DNA of 64,000 nt from Opitutia bacterium (GTDB lineage Bacteria > Verrucomicrobiota > Verrucomicrobiia > Opitutales > Opitutaceae). The stretch spans positions 62,001 through 126,000 of the forward strand of contig JACRHT010000003.1 of assembly GCA_016217545.1 (NCBI GenBank). The letters are read 5' to 3'. Below the pieces are notes generated by a model. That model was not told the DNA's origin and made no database searches. It saw only the letters and a program-made list of their open reading frames with translations. The position numbers and the translations under genes are program-made. The first letter of the stretch is position 1; every line of letters begins with the position of its first letter. Shown one piece after another: positions 8,861 through 17,227 of this stretch.

Positions 8861-9973
8861 TTAACGCATCCGGCCGAACAGGAACGCGCCGATGCCGATC
8901 ATCGCGAGGTTCGGCAGACACGCCGCCCACACCGGATCGACGTAGCCGTTCCCGCCCAGCGTCTTCGCCAGCATCGAAAGCAGGTAGTAGCCGAAGAATA
9001 AACCGATCGACTTCGACACGCCCACCGCCGGATTCACGCGCACGCCCGAAACGGCGAACGGAATCGCGATCGCGAGGATGATCAGCGGCCCGAGCGTGTC
9101 GGCCAACAACCCCCAATAGCGCACGGCGTAGGCGATGACCTTCGGGTTATCCTCGATCGTGAAGTAGTCGACGATGCGCTCGAGTTCGAAGAACGAGAGC
9201 TCGTTCGGCTTCAGCGACAGCATCAGCATCAGCTTGGGATCTTCGTTGAAATGCGGCACCGTGCGCTCCTTGAACGCCACCGAGCGCATCACTTCGCCCG
9301 CCTCGACGTCGAACCACAGCTCGCGTCCGTCGCGAAACGTCCAACTCTTCGCCACCGCATCGTAAGTCGCTTCGCGCGCCATGATGCGCGTCTTCTCCCG
9401 GCGCTTCAGGTCCAGCTCCGACACCGTGACGCCGTAGGCCTTTTGCGCGAAACGGCTGTAGCGGTTGATATACCACATGCGGTTGGCCCGGGAGTTGTCG
9501 AAGGCGACGCTCGCCACGAGTCCCAGCGTGCCGGTGGCGCCTTTGCGCTCCTCGGCCCGATACTCGAAACTCTCGAGCAGCCGCCGGGACGTCTCCACCG
9601 ACCACGGCACCACGCGCGCGTTGAGCAACAGCGAGACGCCGCAGAACACCAGTCCGGCCATCCACAGCGAACGCGTCGTGCTGAAGATGTTCAGCCCCGC
9701 CGCGCGCATCGCCATGATCTCGTTGTTGCGATGCAGCTTTCCCAGCACGAACAGCAGCGAGAGCAGCAGCGCCAGCGGCAGCACGATCGAGAAATAACTC
9801 GGCATCAGCACCGCGTAGTAGAACAGCATGTCGCGCGTGCTGGCGCCGACCTCGATCAGGTCGCGGAAATTGTCGTAGAGCGCCTGCATCAGCAGCAGGC
9901 CGATCGTGGCGCACAGGATCAGGCCGAGGATTTTCAGCCATTCGCGCAGGATGTAGCGATCGAGGAGCGTCAC
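8861..9973 (-). CDS. LptF/LptG (YjgP/YjgQ) family permease
   Basis: 370 residues, starting with GTG at 9973. The family forms the membrane part of the LptB2FG transporter that moves lipopolysaccharide to the outer membrane. The N-terminus (LLDRYILREWLKILG) and the pattern of three N-terminal and three C-terminal membrane helices around a ~190-residue periplasmic domain are typical. The motif LHRNNEIMAMRAAGLNIF matches the coupling-helix region. I cannot tell LptF from LptG here. It is divergent from the first ABC binding-protein gene, with 94 bp between starts. Confidence 0.85.
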   Translation of the reverse strand: MTLLDRYILREWLKILGLILCATIGLLLMQALYDNFRDLIEVGASTRDMLFYYAVLMPSYFSIVLPLALLLSLLFVLGKLHRNNEIMAMRAAGLNIFSTTRSLWMAGLVFCGVSLLLNARVVPWSVETSRRLLESFEYRAEERKGATGTLGLVASVAFDNSRANRMWYINRYSRFAQKAYGVTVSELDLKRREKTRIMAREATYDAVAKSWTFRDGRELWFDVEAGEVMRSVAFKERTVPHFNEDPKLMLMLSLKPNELSFFELERIVDYFTIEDNPKVIAYAVRYWGLLADTLGPLIILAIAIPFAVSGVRVNPAVGVSKSIGLFFGYYLLSMLAKTLGGNGYVDPVWAACLPNLAMIGIGAFLFGRMR

Positions 9974-10067
9974 GCGCGGTCAGACAAGCGCCCGCGCCTC
10001 CGGTGTCCAAGCCAATATGTCATGCTGGCAGTCTTGCCCCGTGCGCCCGCCGCGCTTCCCTCCCCGC

Positions 10068-11183
10068 ATGCAACTCGCCCGCCTCGCCGCCCTCGCCAGC
10101 CTCCTCGCCGCGACGCTCACCGCCGCCGAGCCGATCAAGATCGGCCAATACGGCGCGTTCACCGGCAAGGACGCCGACTTCGGCCTCGCCGCCCGCAAGG
10201 GCGTGACGCTCGCCGTCGAGGAAGCCAACGCCGCCGGCGGCGTCCTCGGCCGCCCGATCGAGCTCGTCGTCGAGGACAACCAGTCGAAGCAGGGCGAGTC
10301 CGCCACCATCGCGAAGAAGTTCGTCTCGCGCGACAAGGTCGTCGCCGTCCTCGGCGCCAACATGTCCAACCACTCGCTCGAAGCCGCGCCGGTTTTCCAG
10401 AACGCGAAGGTGCCGATGATCGCCATCACGTCCACGAATCCGCGCGTGACCGAGATCGGCGACTACATCTTCCGCGTCTGCTTCATCGACCCGTTCCAAG
10501 GCACCGCGCTGGCTCAATTCGCCGTCGGCTCGTTGAAGCTCAAGCGCGTCGCCATCCTCACCTCCGTCAACAACGCCTACAGCGTCGGCCTCTCGAAGAA
10601 TTTCCGCGAACAAGTCACCAAACTCGGCGGCACCGTCGTCGCCGAACAGCGACACAACGAAGGCGACAAGGACTTCCGCGCCCAGCTCACCGCCGTCAAA
10701 GCCGCCGGCGCCGAAGGCATTCTCCACTCCGGCAACTACACCGAGGGCGCGCTCATCTGCAAACAGGCGCGCGCGCTCGGCTTCACCGGCCCGATTTTCG
10801 GCGGCGACGCGTGGGAAGGCCCCGAGTTCCTCGCCATCGGCGGCGCCGCGGTCGAAGGAACTTATTACTCAACGCACGCCTCCAACGAGTCCGACTACCC
10901 CGCGATGAAGGCCTTCGTCGCGCGCTACCAGAAGCGCTGGGGCGAGCTGCCCAACGCCACGACGACGCTCGGCTACGAGGCGGCCATCCTGCTCTTCGAC
11001 GCCCTGAAGCGCGCCGGCACGACCGACAGCAAGCCGCTCCGCGATGCCCTCGCTGCCACCAAGGATTTCCCCGGCGCCACCGGCCCGATCACCATCGACG
11101 AGAAACGCAACGCCGCCAAATCCGCGACGATCGTCGTGGTCAAGGACGGCAGGTTCAAGTTCCTCGAGTCGGTGCATCCCTGA
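10068..11183 (+). CDS. ABC-transporter periplasmic binding protein (LivJ/LivK type), paralogue 1
   Basis: 371 residues with a signal peptide ending TLTAAE, then a periplasmic-binding fold of the branched-chain amino acid type (IKIGQYGAFTGKDADFG; VEDNQSKQGESATIAKKF). The ATG at 10068 is preferred over 10017 because it begins the signal peptide. This is the first of three tandem paralogues sharing the blocks EEANAAGGVLGRP, FRVCFIDPFQGT and EGDKDFRAQLTA. All three precede one set of permease and ATPase genes. The ligand is not predictable; branched-chain amino acids, other amino acids, amides or urea are possible. Confidence 0.88.
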   Translation: MQLARLAALASLLAATLTAAEPIKIGQYGAFTGKDADFGLAARKGVTLAVEEANAAGGVLGRPIELVVEDNQSKQGESATIAKKFVSRDKVVAVLGANMSNHSLEAAPVFQNAKVPMIAITSTNPRVTEIGDYIFRVCFIDPFQGTALAQFAVGSLKLKRVAILTSVNNAYSVGLSKNFREQVTKLGGTVVAEQRHNEGDKDFRAQLTAVKAAGAEGILHSGNYTEGALICKQARALGFTGPIFGGDAWEGPEFLAIGGAAVEGTYYSTHASNESDYPAMKAFVARYQKRWGELPNATTTLGYEAAILLFDALKRAGTTDSKPLRDALAATKDFPGATGPITIDEKRNAAKSATIVVVKDGRFKFLESVHP

Positions 11184-11202
11184 CGGAGCAGCACCGTGCC
11201 CT

Positions 11203-11227
11203 GTAGCCGGGGTCGCCGATCCCGGCC
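11203..11227 (+). repeat. GTAG-headed REP-like palindrome, copy 2
   Basis: GTAG (11203-11206) is followed by an 8-bp stem with one G-T wobble (11207-11214 with 11218-11225) and a 3-nt loop, the same geometry as the copy at 253. It sits in the gap between the first and second binding-protein genes. Confidence 0.6.
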
Positions 11228-11324
11228 ACACCCAACCGGCGCCAAACCCGACCGACCGGCCGCCCCTTCACAGTTGAAGATTGTGGCGAACCCCGCCGGC
11301 CGTTTGCCTGTCGCACACTCCCGC

Positions 11325-12446
11325 ATGAACCGCCTTACCCCGTTCGTCCTCGGCGGCGCCTTGTTTGCCGCCGCCTGCCTTCACGCCGCCGATCCGATCA
11401 AAGTCGGCGAATACGCCTCGCTCACCGGCAAGGAGGCCGCCTGGGGCCAGAGCTCGCACAAGGGCACGCTCCTCGCCGTCGAGGAAATCAACGCCGCCGG
11501 CGGCGTCCTCGGCCGCCCGCTCGAACTGTTGACCGAGGACAACCAATCCAAGCAAGGCGAGTCCGCCACCGGCGTGAAAAAACTCATCGCGCGCGACCGC
11601 GTCGTCGCCGTCCTCGGCGAAGTCGCGTCGATCCGCACGCTGGAGGCCGCGCCCGTCATCCAAAACGCGAAGATCCCCATGATCGCCCCGGGCGCGGTCA
11701 ACGCGAAGATCACCGAGGTCGGCGACTACATCTTCCGCGTCTGCTTCATCGATTCCTTCCAAGGCGTCGTGCTCGCCAAGTTCGCCCGCGAGACCCTGCG
11801 CGCCCAACGCGTCGCCGTCCTCACCTCGGTGAACAGCGCCTACAGCGTCAGCCTCGGCAAGGTTTTCAAGGAGCGCTTCATCGCCGACGGCGGCACCGTC
11901 GCCATCGAGCAGAAATACAACGAAGGCGACAAAGACTTCCGCGCCCAGCTCACCGCCATCAAGGCCGCCAAGCCCGACGCCCTCATCGTGCCCGGCTACT
12001 ACACCGAAGCCGCGCTCATCTGCGCGCAAGCCCGCCAGCTCGGCCTGACGCTGCCCATCTTCGGCGGCGACGGCTGGGACGATCCCGCGCTCATCGCCAT
12101 CGGCGGCGCCGCGGTCGAAGGCACGCACTTTTGCACCCACTACTCGCCCGACAACCCGAGCAAGGCCGTGCAGGATTTCAACCAGCGCTACCGCGCCCGC
12201 TTCGGCGAGGCGCCCGGCGCCTATGCCGCGCTCGGCTACGACTCGGTTGCCGTGCTCGCCGACGCCCTCAAGCGCGCCGGCAGCACCGAGCCGAAGGCCC
12301 TGCGCGACGCCCTCGCCGCCACGAAGAACTTCGCCGCCGTCACCGGCAGCATCACGATCGACGAAAAGCGCAACGCCTCGAAGCCCGCCGTCATCCTCAC
12401 CGTCAGGAACGGCCAGTATCAGTTCGTCACGAGCGTCGCGCCGTGA
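11325..12446 (+). CDS. ABC-transporter periplasmic binding protein (LivJ/LivK type), paralogue 2
   Basis: 373 residues with signal peptide (ending LHAAD) and the same fold and blocks as paralogue 1 (KVGEYASLTGKEAAWG; TEDNQSKQGESATGVKKL; FRVCFIDSFQGV). The start at 11325 is chosen for the signal peptide; an upstream frame from 11196 would translate intergenic sequence. Differences around residues 95-115 (GEVASIRTLEAAPVIQ here, ANMSNHSLEAAPVFQ in paralogue 1) lie where the ligand is usually contacted, so the specificity may differ. Confidence 0.88.
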   Translation: MNRLTPFVLGGALFAAACLHAADPIKVGEYASLTGKEAAWGQSSHKGTLLAVEEINAAGGVLGRPLELLTEDNQSKQGESATGVKKLIARDRVVAVLGEVASIRTLEAAPVIQNAKIPMIAPGAVNAKITEVGDYIFRVCFIDSFQGVVLAKFARETLRAQRVAVLTSVNSAYSVSLGKVFKERFIADGGTVAIEQKYNEGDKDFRAQLTAIKAAKPDALIVPGYYTEAALICAQARQLGLTLPIFGGDGWDDPALIAIGGAAVEGTHFCTHYSPDNPSKAVQDFNQRYRARFGEAPGAYAALGYDSVAVLADALKRAGSTEPKALRDALAATKNFAAVTGSITIDEKRNASKPAVILTVRNGQYQFVTSVAP

Positions 12447-12463
12447 AATGCCCGCGTGCGGCG

Positions 12464-12549
12464 AGGTGGAACGCGTTGCCCCCAACGCGTTCAAGAACTC
12501 CCGCCGCAGTTCGAAAGTCCGAGCGCGTTGAGGTCAACGCGCTCCACCT
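12464..12549. repeat. Composite inverted-repeat unit with two internal hairpins
   Basis: Outer 15-mers at 12464-12478 and 12535-12549 are inverted copies matching at 14 of 15 positions. Inside are two hairpins with perfect 10-bp stems and 4-nt loops (12469-12492 and 12521-12544) with almost the same stem sequence, GAACGCGTTG and GAGCGCGTTG. No T-tract follows. This looks like a mobile intergenic palindrome family rather than a terminator. Confidence 0.6.
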
Positions 12550-12554
12550 GCGCC

Positions 12555-12642
12555 AGTTGAGAGTTGAGTGTTGAGAGCTGTGGGCTTCCATAGCGCGCAA
12601 TCGTGGCTCGGCGCTCTCAACTCTCAGCTCTCATCTCTCAAC
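12555..12642. repeat. CTCTCAA heptamer repeats in inverted orientation
   Basis: The right part (from about 12614) reads as consecutive 7-mers CTCTCAA, CTCTCAG, CTCTCAT, CTCTCAA. The left part (12555-12579) has the reverse complement unit TTGAGAG/TTGAGTG. The arms can fold on each other imperfectly. The right arm overlaps the start of the third binding-protein gene and encodes part of its signal peptide. A related run lies at 24087-24115, upstream of htpG. Confidence 0.6.
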
Positions 12643-13754
12643 TAACCGCGCTCCTCGCTGCGCTCGTCCTCGCCGCCTCCGCCCGCGCCGTGCCCGAGCC
12701 GATCAAGATCGGCATGTTCGCCTCGCTCACCGGCAAGCAGGCCTACTTCGGCGAAACCAACAGCCGCGGCGCCGCCTTCGCCGTCGAGGAACTCAACGCC
12801 GCCGGCGGCCTCCTCGGCCGCAAAGTCGAGTTGCTCGTCGAGGACACGCGCTCGATGCCGGGCGAAGCCGCTACGTCCGCGAAGAAACTCCTCCATCGCG
12901 ACCACGTCGTCGCGCTGGTCAGCGGCACCGCGTCGTCGCCGGCGCTCGAAGTCGCTCCGCTGTGCCAAGCCGCCGGCATCCCGCTCGTCGCCGCCACCGC
13001 CACCAATCCGCGCGTGACCGAAGTCGGCAGTTTCATCTTCCGCGCGTGCTTTGCCGACCCGTTCCAGGGCACCGTGCTCGCCCGCTTCGCCAAGGACCGC
13101 CTCCACGCGCGCCGCGTCGCCATCGTCATCGCCAACGGCTCCGCCTATAGCGTCGGTCTCGCGAAATACTTCCGCGAACGCTTCACCGCCGACGGCGGCG
13201 AAATCGTCGCCGAGCCGAAATACAGCGAAGGCGAAAAGGATTTCCGCGCCCAACTCACCGCCATCCGCGCGGCGAAACCCGACGCCGTGTTCGCCTCGGG
13301 CGATTACCTCGAATCCGCGCTGCTCTGCGTCCAGGCCCGCGCGCTCGGCCTCACGATGCCGATCTTCGGCGGCGACACTTGGGACGCCACCGCGCTCGTC
13401 GAACTCGGCGGCAAGGCGGTCGAAGGCGGCTACTTCACCGCGCACTTCTCACCCGAAGCGCGCGATCCCGCCGTGCAGTCGTTCGTCGCCCGCTTCGAAA
13501 AGCGCTTCGGCCTCAAACCCGACACCGGCATGTCGCTCGGCTACGATGCCGTCATGCTCCTCGCCGACGCCATCAAGCGCGCCGGCTCGACCGACGGCCG
13601 CGCCGTGCGCGACGCTTTGGCCGCGACCAAGGACTTTGCCGGCGTCACCGGCCGCATCACGATCGACGCCCAGCGCAACGCCGCCAAGTCCGCCGCAATC
13701 TTCACCGTCCGCGGCGGCAAGTTCGTCTATCTCGAATCCGTCGATCCGCGATGA
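12603..13754 (+). CDS. ABC-transporter periplasmic binding protein (LivJ/LivK type), paralogue 3
   Basis: 383 residues from a GTG at 12603. No other start is available before the mature domain, so the signal peptide (residues 1-29, ending SARA) is partly encoded by the CTCTCAA repeats. The fold and blocks are as in the other two (KIGMFASLTGKQAYFG; VEDTRSMPGEAATSAKKL; FRACFADPFQGT). It is the most divergent of the three in the ligand region (SGTASSPALEVAPLCQ). Its stop overlaps the livH start (ATGA), so it is translationally coupled to the permease genes. Confidence 0.86.
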   Translation: MARRSQLSALISQLTALLAALVLAASARAVPEPIKIGMFASLTGKQAYFGETNSRGAAFAVEELNAAGGLLGRKVELLVEDTRSMPGEAATSAKKLLHRDHVVALVSGTASSPALEVAPLCQAAGIPLVAATATNPRVTEVGSFIFRACFADPFQGTVLARFAKDRLHARRVAIVIANGSAYSVGLAKYFRERFTADGGEIVAEPKYSEGEKDFRAQLTAIRAAKPDAVFASGDYLESALLCVQARALGLTMPIFGGDTWDATALVELGGKAVEGGYFTAHFSPEARDPAVQSFVARFEKRFGLKPDTGMSLGYDAVMLLADAIKRAGSTDGRAVRDALAATKDFAGVTGRITIDAQRNAAKSAAIFTVRGGKFVYLESVDPR

Positions 13755-14641
13755 CCGAGTTTCTGCAACAGTTGCTCAACGGCATCTCCCTCGGTGCGAT
13801 CTTCGCGCTCATCGCGCTGGGCTACACGATGGTTTACGGCGTGCTGCGCTTCATCAACTTCGCGCACGCGGACGTGTTCATGGTCGGATCGTTCGTCGGC
13901 TACTACGCCGGCAAGCTCGTGCCGGAGCACTCGATCTGGGGCGGGATGCTGGTGCTCGCGCTGGCGATGATCGCGTGCGCCATCCTCGGCGTCGTGATCG
14001 AGCGCCTCGCCTATCGTCCGCTGCGCGGCGGTCCGACACTCAACGTCCTCATCACCGCCATCGGCGTTTCGCTCCTGCTCGAAAATCTCGGCCAATTCGT
14101 CTTCGGCGCCACGCCGCGGCCGTTTCCGGAGCTGTTTCCCGTCACGACCTACGACTTCGGCGGCATCTTCATCTCGAGCAACCAGCTCGTCGTGATCGGC
14201 GTGACGCTCTTCCTGCTCTTCGCGCTCCGCTTCATTGTCATGCGGACGAAAATCGGCACCGCGATGCGCGCCGTCTCGATGAACAAGCAGGCGGCCTCGC
14301 TCGTGGGCATCAACAACGACCTCGTGATCTCGTTCACGTTCGCGCTCGGCTCGGCACTGGCCGCCGCCGGCGGCATTCTCTACGCGCTCAACTACCCGTC
14401 GATCGACCCGCTCATGGGCGTGCTGCCCGGCCTCAAGGCGTTCGTCGCCGCCGTGCTCGGCGGCATCGGCAACATCCCGGGCGCCGCGCTCGGCGGCATG
14501 TTGCTGGGCATCGTCGAGACCTTCGTCAACGGCAGCGAGTGGTCCACCTACAAGGACGCCATCGCGTTCGCGCTGCTGATCCTGATCCTGCTGTTCCGCC
14601 CTGCGGGCCTGCTCGGCCGCTACGTGAAGGAGAAAGTCTGA
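13751..14641 (+). CDS. livH: Branched-chain amino acid-type ABC permease LivH
   Basis: 296 residues, almost entirely hydrophobic, with the LivH pattern: FLQQLLNGISLGAIFALIALGYTMVYGVLRFINFAHAD at the start and a C-terminal GxxxxLGGIGNIPGAALGG loop that contacts the ATPases. It forms the channel with LivM. The ATG at 13751 overlaps the previous stop. A long in-frame extension upstream to 13379 is only the binding-protein gene read in another frame. Confidence 0.92.
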   Translation: MTEFLQQLLNGISLGAIFALIALGYTMVYGVLRFINFAHADVFMVGSFVGYYAGKLVPEHSIWGGMLVLALAMIACAILGVVIERLAYRPLRGGPTLNVLITAIGVSLLLENLGQFVFGATPRPFPELFPVTTYDFGGIFISSNQLVVIGVTLFLLFALRFIVMRTKIGTAMRAVSMNKQAASLVGINNDLVISFTFALGSALAAAGGILYALNYPSIDPLMGVLPGLKAFVAAVLGGIGNIPGAALGGMLLGIVETFVNGSEWSTYKDAIAFALLILILLFRPAGLLGRYVKEKV

Positions 14642-14642
14642 C

Positions 14643-15584
14643 ATGCCGCGTCCGCTGCTCAGCCTCCTCGTCGCGATCGCCGCCGCCCTCGGCGTGTCGG
14701 CGCTGTCCGGCCACATCGATCCCTACCACCTCGACGTCGCGGTCGGCATCGGCATCAACATCATCCTCGCCGTCTCGCTCAACCTCGTGAACGGCTACAC
14801 GGGCCAGTTCTCGCTCGGCCACGCGGGCTTCATGTCGGTCGGCGCGTATCTCTCCGCGGCGGTCACGATGCTGCTCGGTCCCAAACTCCTCGGCGAATCC
14901 GGCGGCACCGCGTGGCAGCAAGGCGGCTTGTTCTTCGGCGCGCTGGTCGCGGGCGGCTTGAGCGCGGCGTTCGCCGGCCTGCTGGTCGGCATGCCCTCGC
15001 TGCGGCTCAAGGGCGACTACCTCGCGATCGTCACGCTCGGCTTCGGCGAGATCATCCGCGTGGTTTTCCAAAACTGCGAACCGCTCGGCGGCGCGCTCGG
15101 TCTCAATGGCATCCCCGCCTACACGACCATCTTCTGGGTCCTCGCCTTCGCGGCCGTCACGGTCTTCACGATCTATTGCCTCGTGCACTCGACCTACGGC
15201 CGCGGTTTCCTCGCCACGCACGACGATGAGATCGCCGCCGAGGCGGTCGGACTCAACACCACGCGCTACAAGATCGTGGCGTTCGTCGTCGGCGCGTTTT
15301 TCGCCGGCATCGCGGGCGGGCTCTACGGGCATTTCAAGCAGACCATCTCCGCGAGCGGCTTCGATTTCACGAAGTCGATCGAGATCGTGGTCATGGTCAT
15401 CCTCGGCGGCATGGGCAACACGCTCGGCGTGATCCTTGCCGCCATCCTGCTCACGCTGCTGCCCGAGGTGCTCCGCGAGTTCTCCGACTACCGGATGATC
15501 GTCTACTCGCTCCTGCTCGTCGTGCTCATGCTCGTGCGCCCCGAGGGCCTGTTTAACTTCCGTCGCCGGAGGCCCGCGCCGTGA
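14643..15584 (+). CDS. livM: Branched-chain amino acid-type ABC permease LivM
   Basis: 313 residues with 8-10 membrane helices. Motifs include NLVNGYTGQFSLGHAGFMSVGAY near residue 50, LKGDYLAIVTLGFGEIIRV near 123 and the coupling loop GGMGNTLGVILAAILL near 260. It starts 1 bp after livH stops. The C-terminus, RPEGLFNFRRRR, is typical. It is the second channel subunit; its end overlaps the livG start by 4 bp. Confidence 0.92.
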   Translation: MPRPLLSLLVAIAAALGVSALSGHIDPYHLDVAVGIGINIILAVSLNLVNGYTGQFSLGHAGFMSVGAYLSAAVTMLLGPKLLGESGGTAWQQGGLFFGALVAGGLSAAFAGLLVGMPSLRLKGDYLAIVTLGFGEIIRVVFQNCEPLGGALGLNGIPAYTTIFWVLAFAAVTVFTIYCLVHSTYGRGFLATHDDEIAAEAVGLNTTRYKIVAFVVGAFFAGIAGGLYGHFKQTISASGFDFTKSIEIVVMVILGGMGNTLGVILAAILLTLLPEVLREFSDYRMIVYSLLLVVLMLVRPEGLFNFRRRRPAP

Positions 15585-16372
15585 GCGAACCGATCCTCCA
15601 GCTCGACCGTGTCACGATTCGCTTCGGCGGCCTAACCGCCGTCAACGCCGTGGATTTCTCGATCGCGGAGGGCGAGCTCGCCGGCCTCATCGGCCCGAAC
15701 GGCGCGGGCAAGACCACCGTCTTCAACCTCATCACCGGCGTCTATCGCCCCACCGAAGGCGCCGTGCGCTACGCCGGCCGCGATCTCGCCGGCACGCCGG
15801 CGTTCGAGCGCGCCGAACTCGGCATCGCACGCACGTTTCAAAACATCCGCCTCTTCGGCAGCCTCAGCGTCCTCGACAACGTGCGCGTCGCCATGAACCT
15901 CCACCGCGAAAATTCGCCGGTGCAAGCGCTCGTGCGCCTCGGAAAATTCCGCCGCGAGGAAGACGCGCTCACGCAACGCGCCGACGAGCTGCTCGACCTT
16001 TTCAACCTTCGCCGCTTCCGCGACGCGCCGGCGAAAAGCCTGCCCTACGGCGAACAGCGCCGCCTCGAGATCGTGCGCTGCCTCGCCACCAAGCCGCGCC
16101 TGCTGCTCCTCGACGAACCCGCCGCCGGCATGAACCCGAGCGAGAAAGTCGCGCTCGTGGAGCTGATCCAGCGCGTGCACCGGGAGTTCCAACTCTCGAT
16201 CCTCCTCGTCGAACACTCCATGCGCGTCGTCATGGGCTGCTGCTCGCGCATCGGCGTGCTCGACTACGGCGTGAAGATCGCTGACGGCACGCCCGCGCAG
16301 ATCCAAGCCGACCCGAAGGTCATCGAAGCCTACCTCGGCGAAGACCACGCGACTTCTCTTTCTCACCACTAA
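15581..16372 (+). CDS. livG: ABC transporter ATP-binding protein LivG
   Basis: 263 residues from a GTG at 15581, overlapping the livM stop. Walker A is GPNGAGKTT near residue 40, the signature region is LPYGEQRRLEI near 155, Walker B is LLLLDEPAAGMNP, and the switch His is in LLVEHSM. The LivG family has its own insert (ARTFQNIRLF) after the Walker A domain, seen here. The stop codon and the last few codons (SHH) lie inside the CACTAAT-type repeat at 16366, so the native C-terminus may have been altered by that insertion. Confidence 0.92.
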   Translation: MSEPILQLDRVTIRFGGLTAVNAVDFSIAEGELAGLIGPNGAGKTTVFNLITGVYRPTEGAVRYAGRDLAGTPAFERAELGIARTFQNIRLFGSLSVLDNVRVAMNLHRENSPVQALVRLGKFRREEDALTQRADELLDLFNLRRFRDAPAKSLPYGEQRRLEIVRCLATKPRLLLLDEPAAGMNPSEKVALVELIQRVHREFQLSILLVEHSMRVVMGCCSRIGVLDYGVKIADGTPAQIQADPKVIEAYLGEDHATSLSHH

Positions 16373-16440
16373 TGCACACTAAGGCCTCACTCATTCCACG
16401 GCGGTTTGATTCATTAGTGCTCATCAGTGTCCATTAGTGG
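16366..16440. repeat. CCACTAATG inverted repeat
   Basis: Left arm 16366-16380 and right arm 16426-16440 are inverted copies matching at 14 of 15 positions. Further partial CATTAGTG/CACTAA units lie between. The base composition is clearly more A+T-rich than the flanking genes. It separates livG from livF, replacing the usual overlap of these genes, and contains the livG stop. Confidence 0.6.
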
Positions 16441-16449
16441 TTCCCTCCG

Positions 16450-17157
16450 ATGCTCGAAGTCACCGACCTCTCCGTCTCCTACGGCGCCATCAGCGCGCTG
16501 GGCGGGATTTCGTTCCGCATCGAGCAGGGCCGCATCGTCACGCTCGTCGGCGCCAACGGCGCGGGCAAAACCACCACACTCAAAACCCTCTCCGGCCTCC
16601 TGCGCGCGAAGAGCGGCACGGTGAAGTTCAAAGGCGAGGACATCACGCGCCTCGCCCCGCACCACATCGTCGCGCGCGGCCTCGGCCACGTGCCGGAAGG
16701 TCGCATGGTGTTCGCCAATCTCACCGTCGACGAGAACCTCGCGATGGGCGCCTACCTGCAAAAGGACAAAGCCCGCATCGCACGCAATCGCGACTACGTC
16801 TTCGGCATTTTCCCGCGCCTGAAGGAACGCCTCGACCAAGCCGCCGGCACGCTCTCGGGCGGCGAGCAGCAAATGCTCGCGATCGGCCGCGCGCTGATGG
16901 GTGACCCGCAGTTGCTCATGCTCGACGAGCCCTCGCTCGGCATCGCTCCGAAACTCATCAGCACCATTTTCGAGAAGATCATCGAGATCAACCGCGAGCG
17001 CGGCGTCACCATCCTGCTCGTCGAGCAGAACGCCAAGCTCGCGCTCGAGATTTCCCACGACGCCTACGTCCTCGAAACCGGCCGCGTCGTCATGCAGGGC
17101 CCCTCGGAAAAACTCCGCGCCGACCCGCAACTGAAAGCCGCTTACCTCGGCGGCTGA
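16450..17157 (+). CDS. livF: ABC transporter ATP-binding protein LivF
   Basis: 235 residues. Walker A is GANGAGKTTTLKTLSG near residue 35, with VPEGRMVFANLTVDENL, signature LSGGEQQMLAIGRAL near 137, and Walker B LLMLDEPSLGIAP. It is the second ATPase of the Liv-type importer. It starts 77 bp after livG, the gap being filled by the CACTAAT repeat, and ends the transporter operon. The next gene, a glycoside hydrolase, starts 70 bp later on the same strand. Confidence 0.92.
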   Translation: MLEVTDLSVSYGAISALGGISFRIEQGRIVTLVGANGAGKTTTLKTLSGLLRAKSGTVKFKGEDITRLAPHHIVARGLGHVPEGRMVFANLTVDENLAMGAYLQKDKARIARNRDYVFGIFPRLKERLDQAAGTLSGGEQQMLAIGRALMGDPQLLMLDEPSLGIAPKLISTIFEKIIEINRERGVTILLVEQNAKLALEISHDAYVLETGRVVMQGPSEKLRADPQLKAAYLGG

Positions 17158-17227
17158 GGCCCCCGACAGTCCGGCACGCCCGGCGTTGCGCGGCGCCCGC
17201 GCCCCACGCAGCCTGCTTCGCCACCCC

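Noticed and set aside
12464-12549. Transcription terminator between binding-protein genes
   Set aside because: Strong hairpins but no T-tract, and the structure fits an intergenic repeat.
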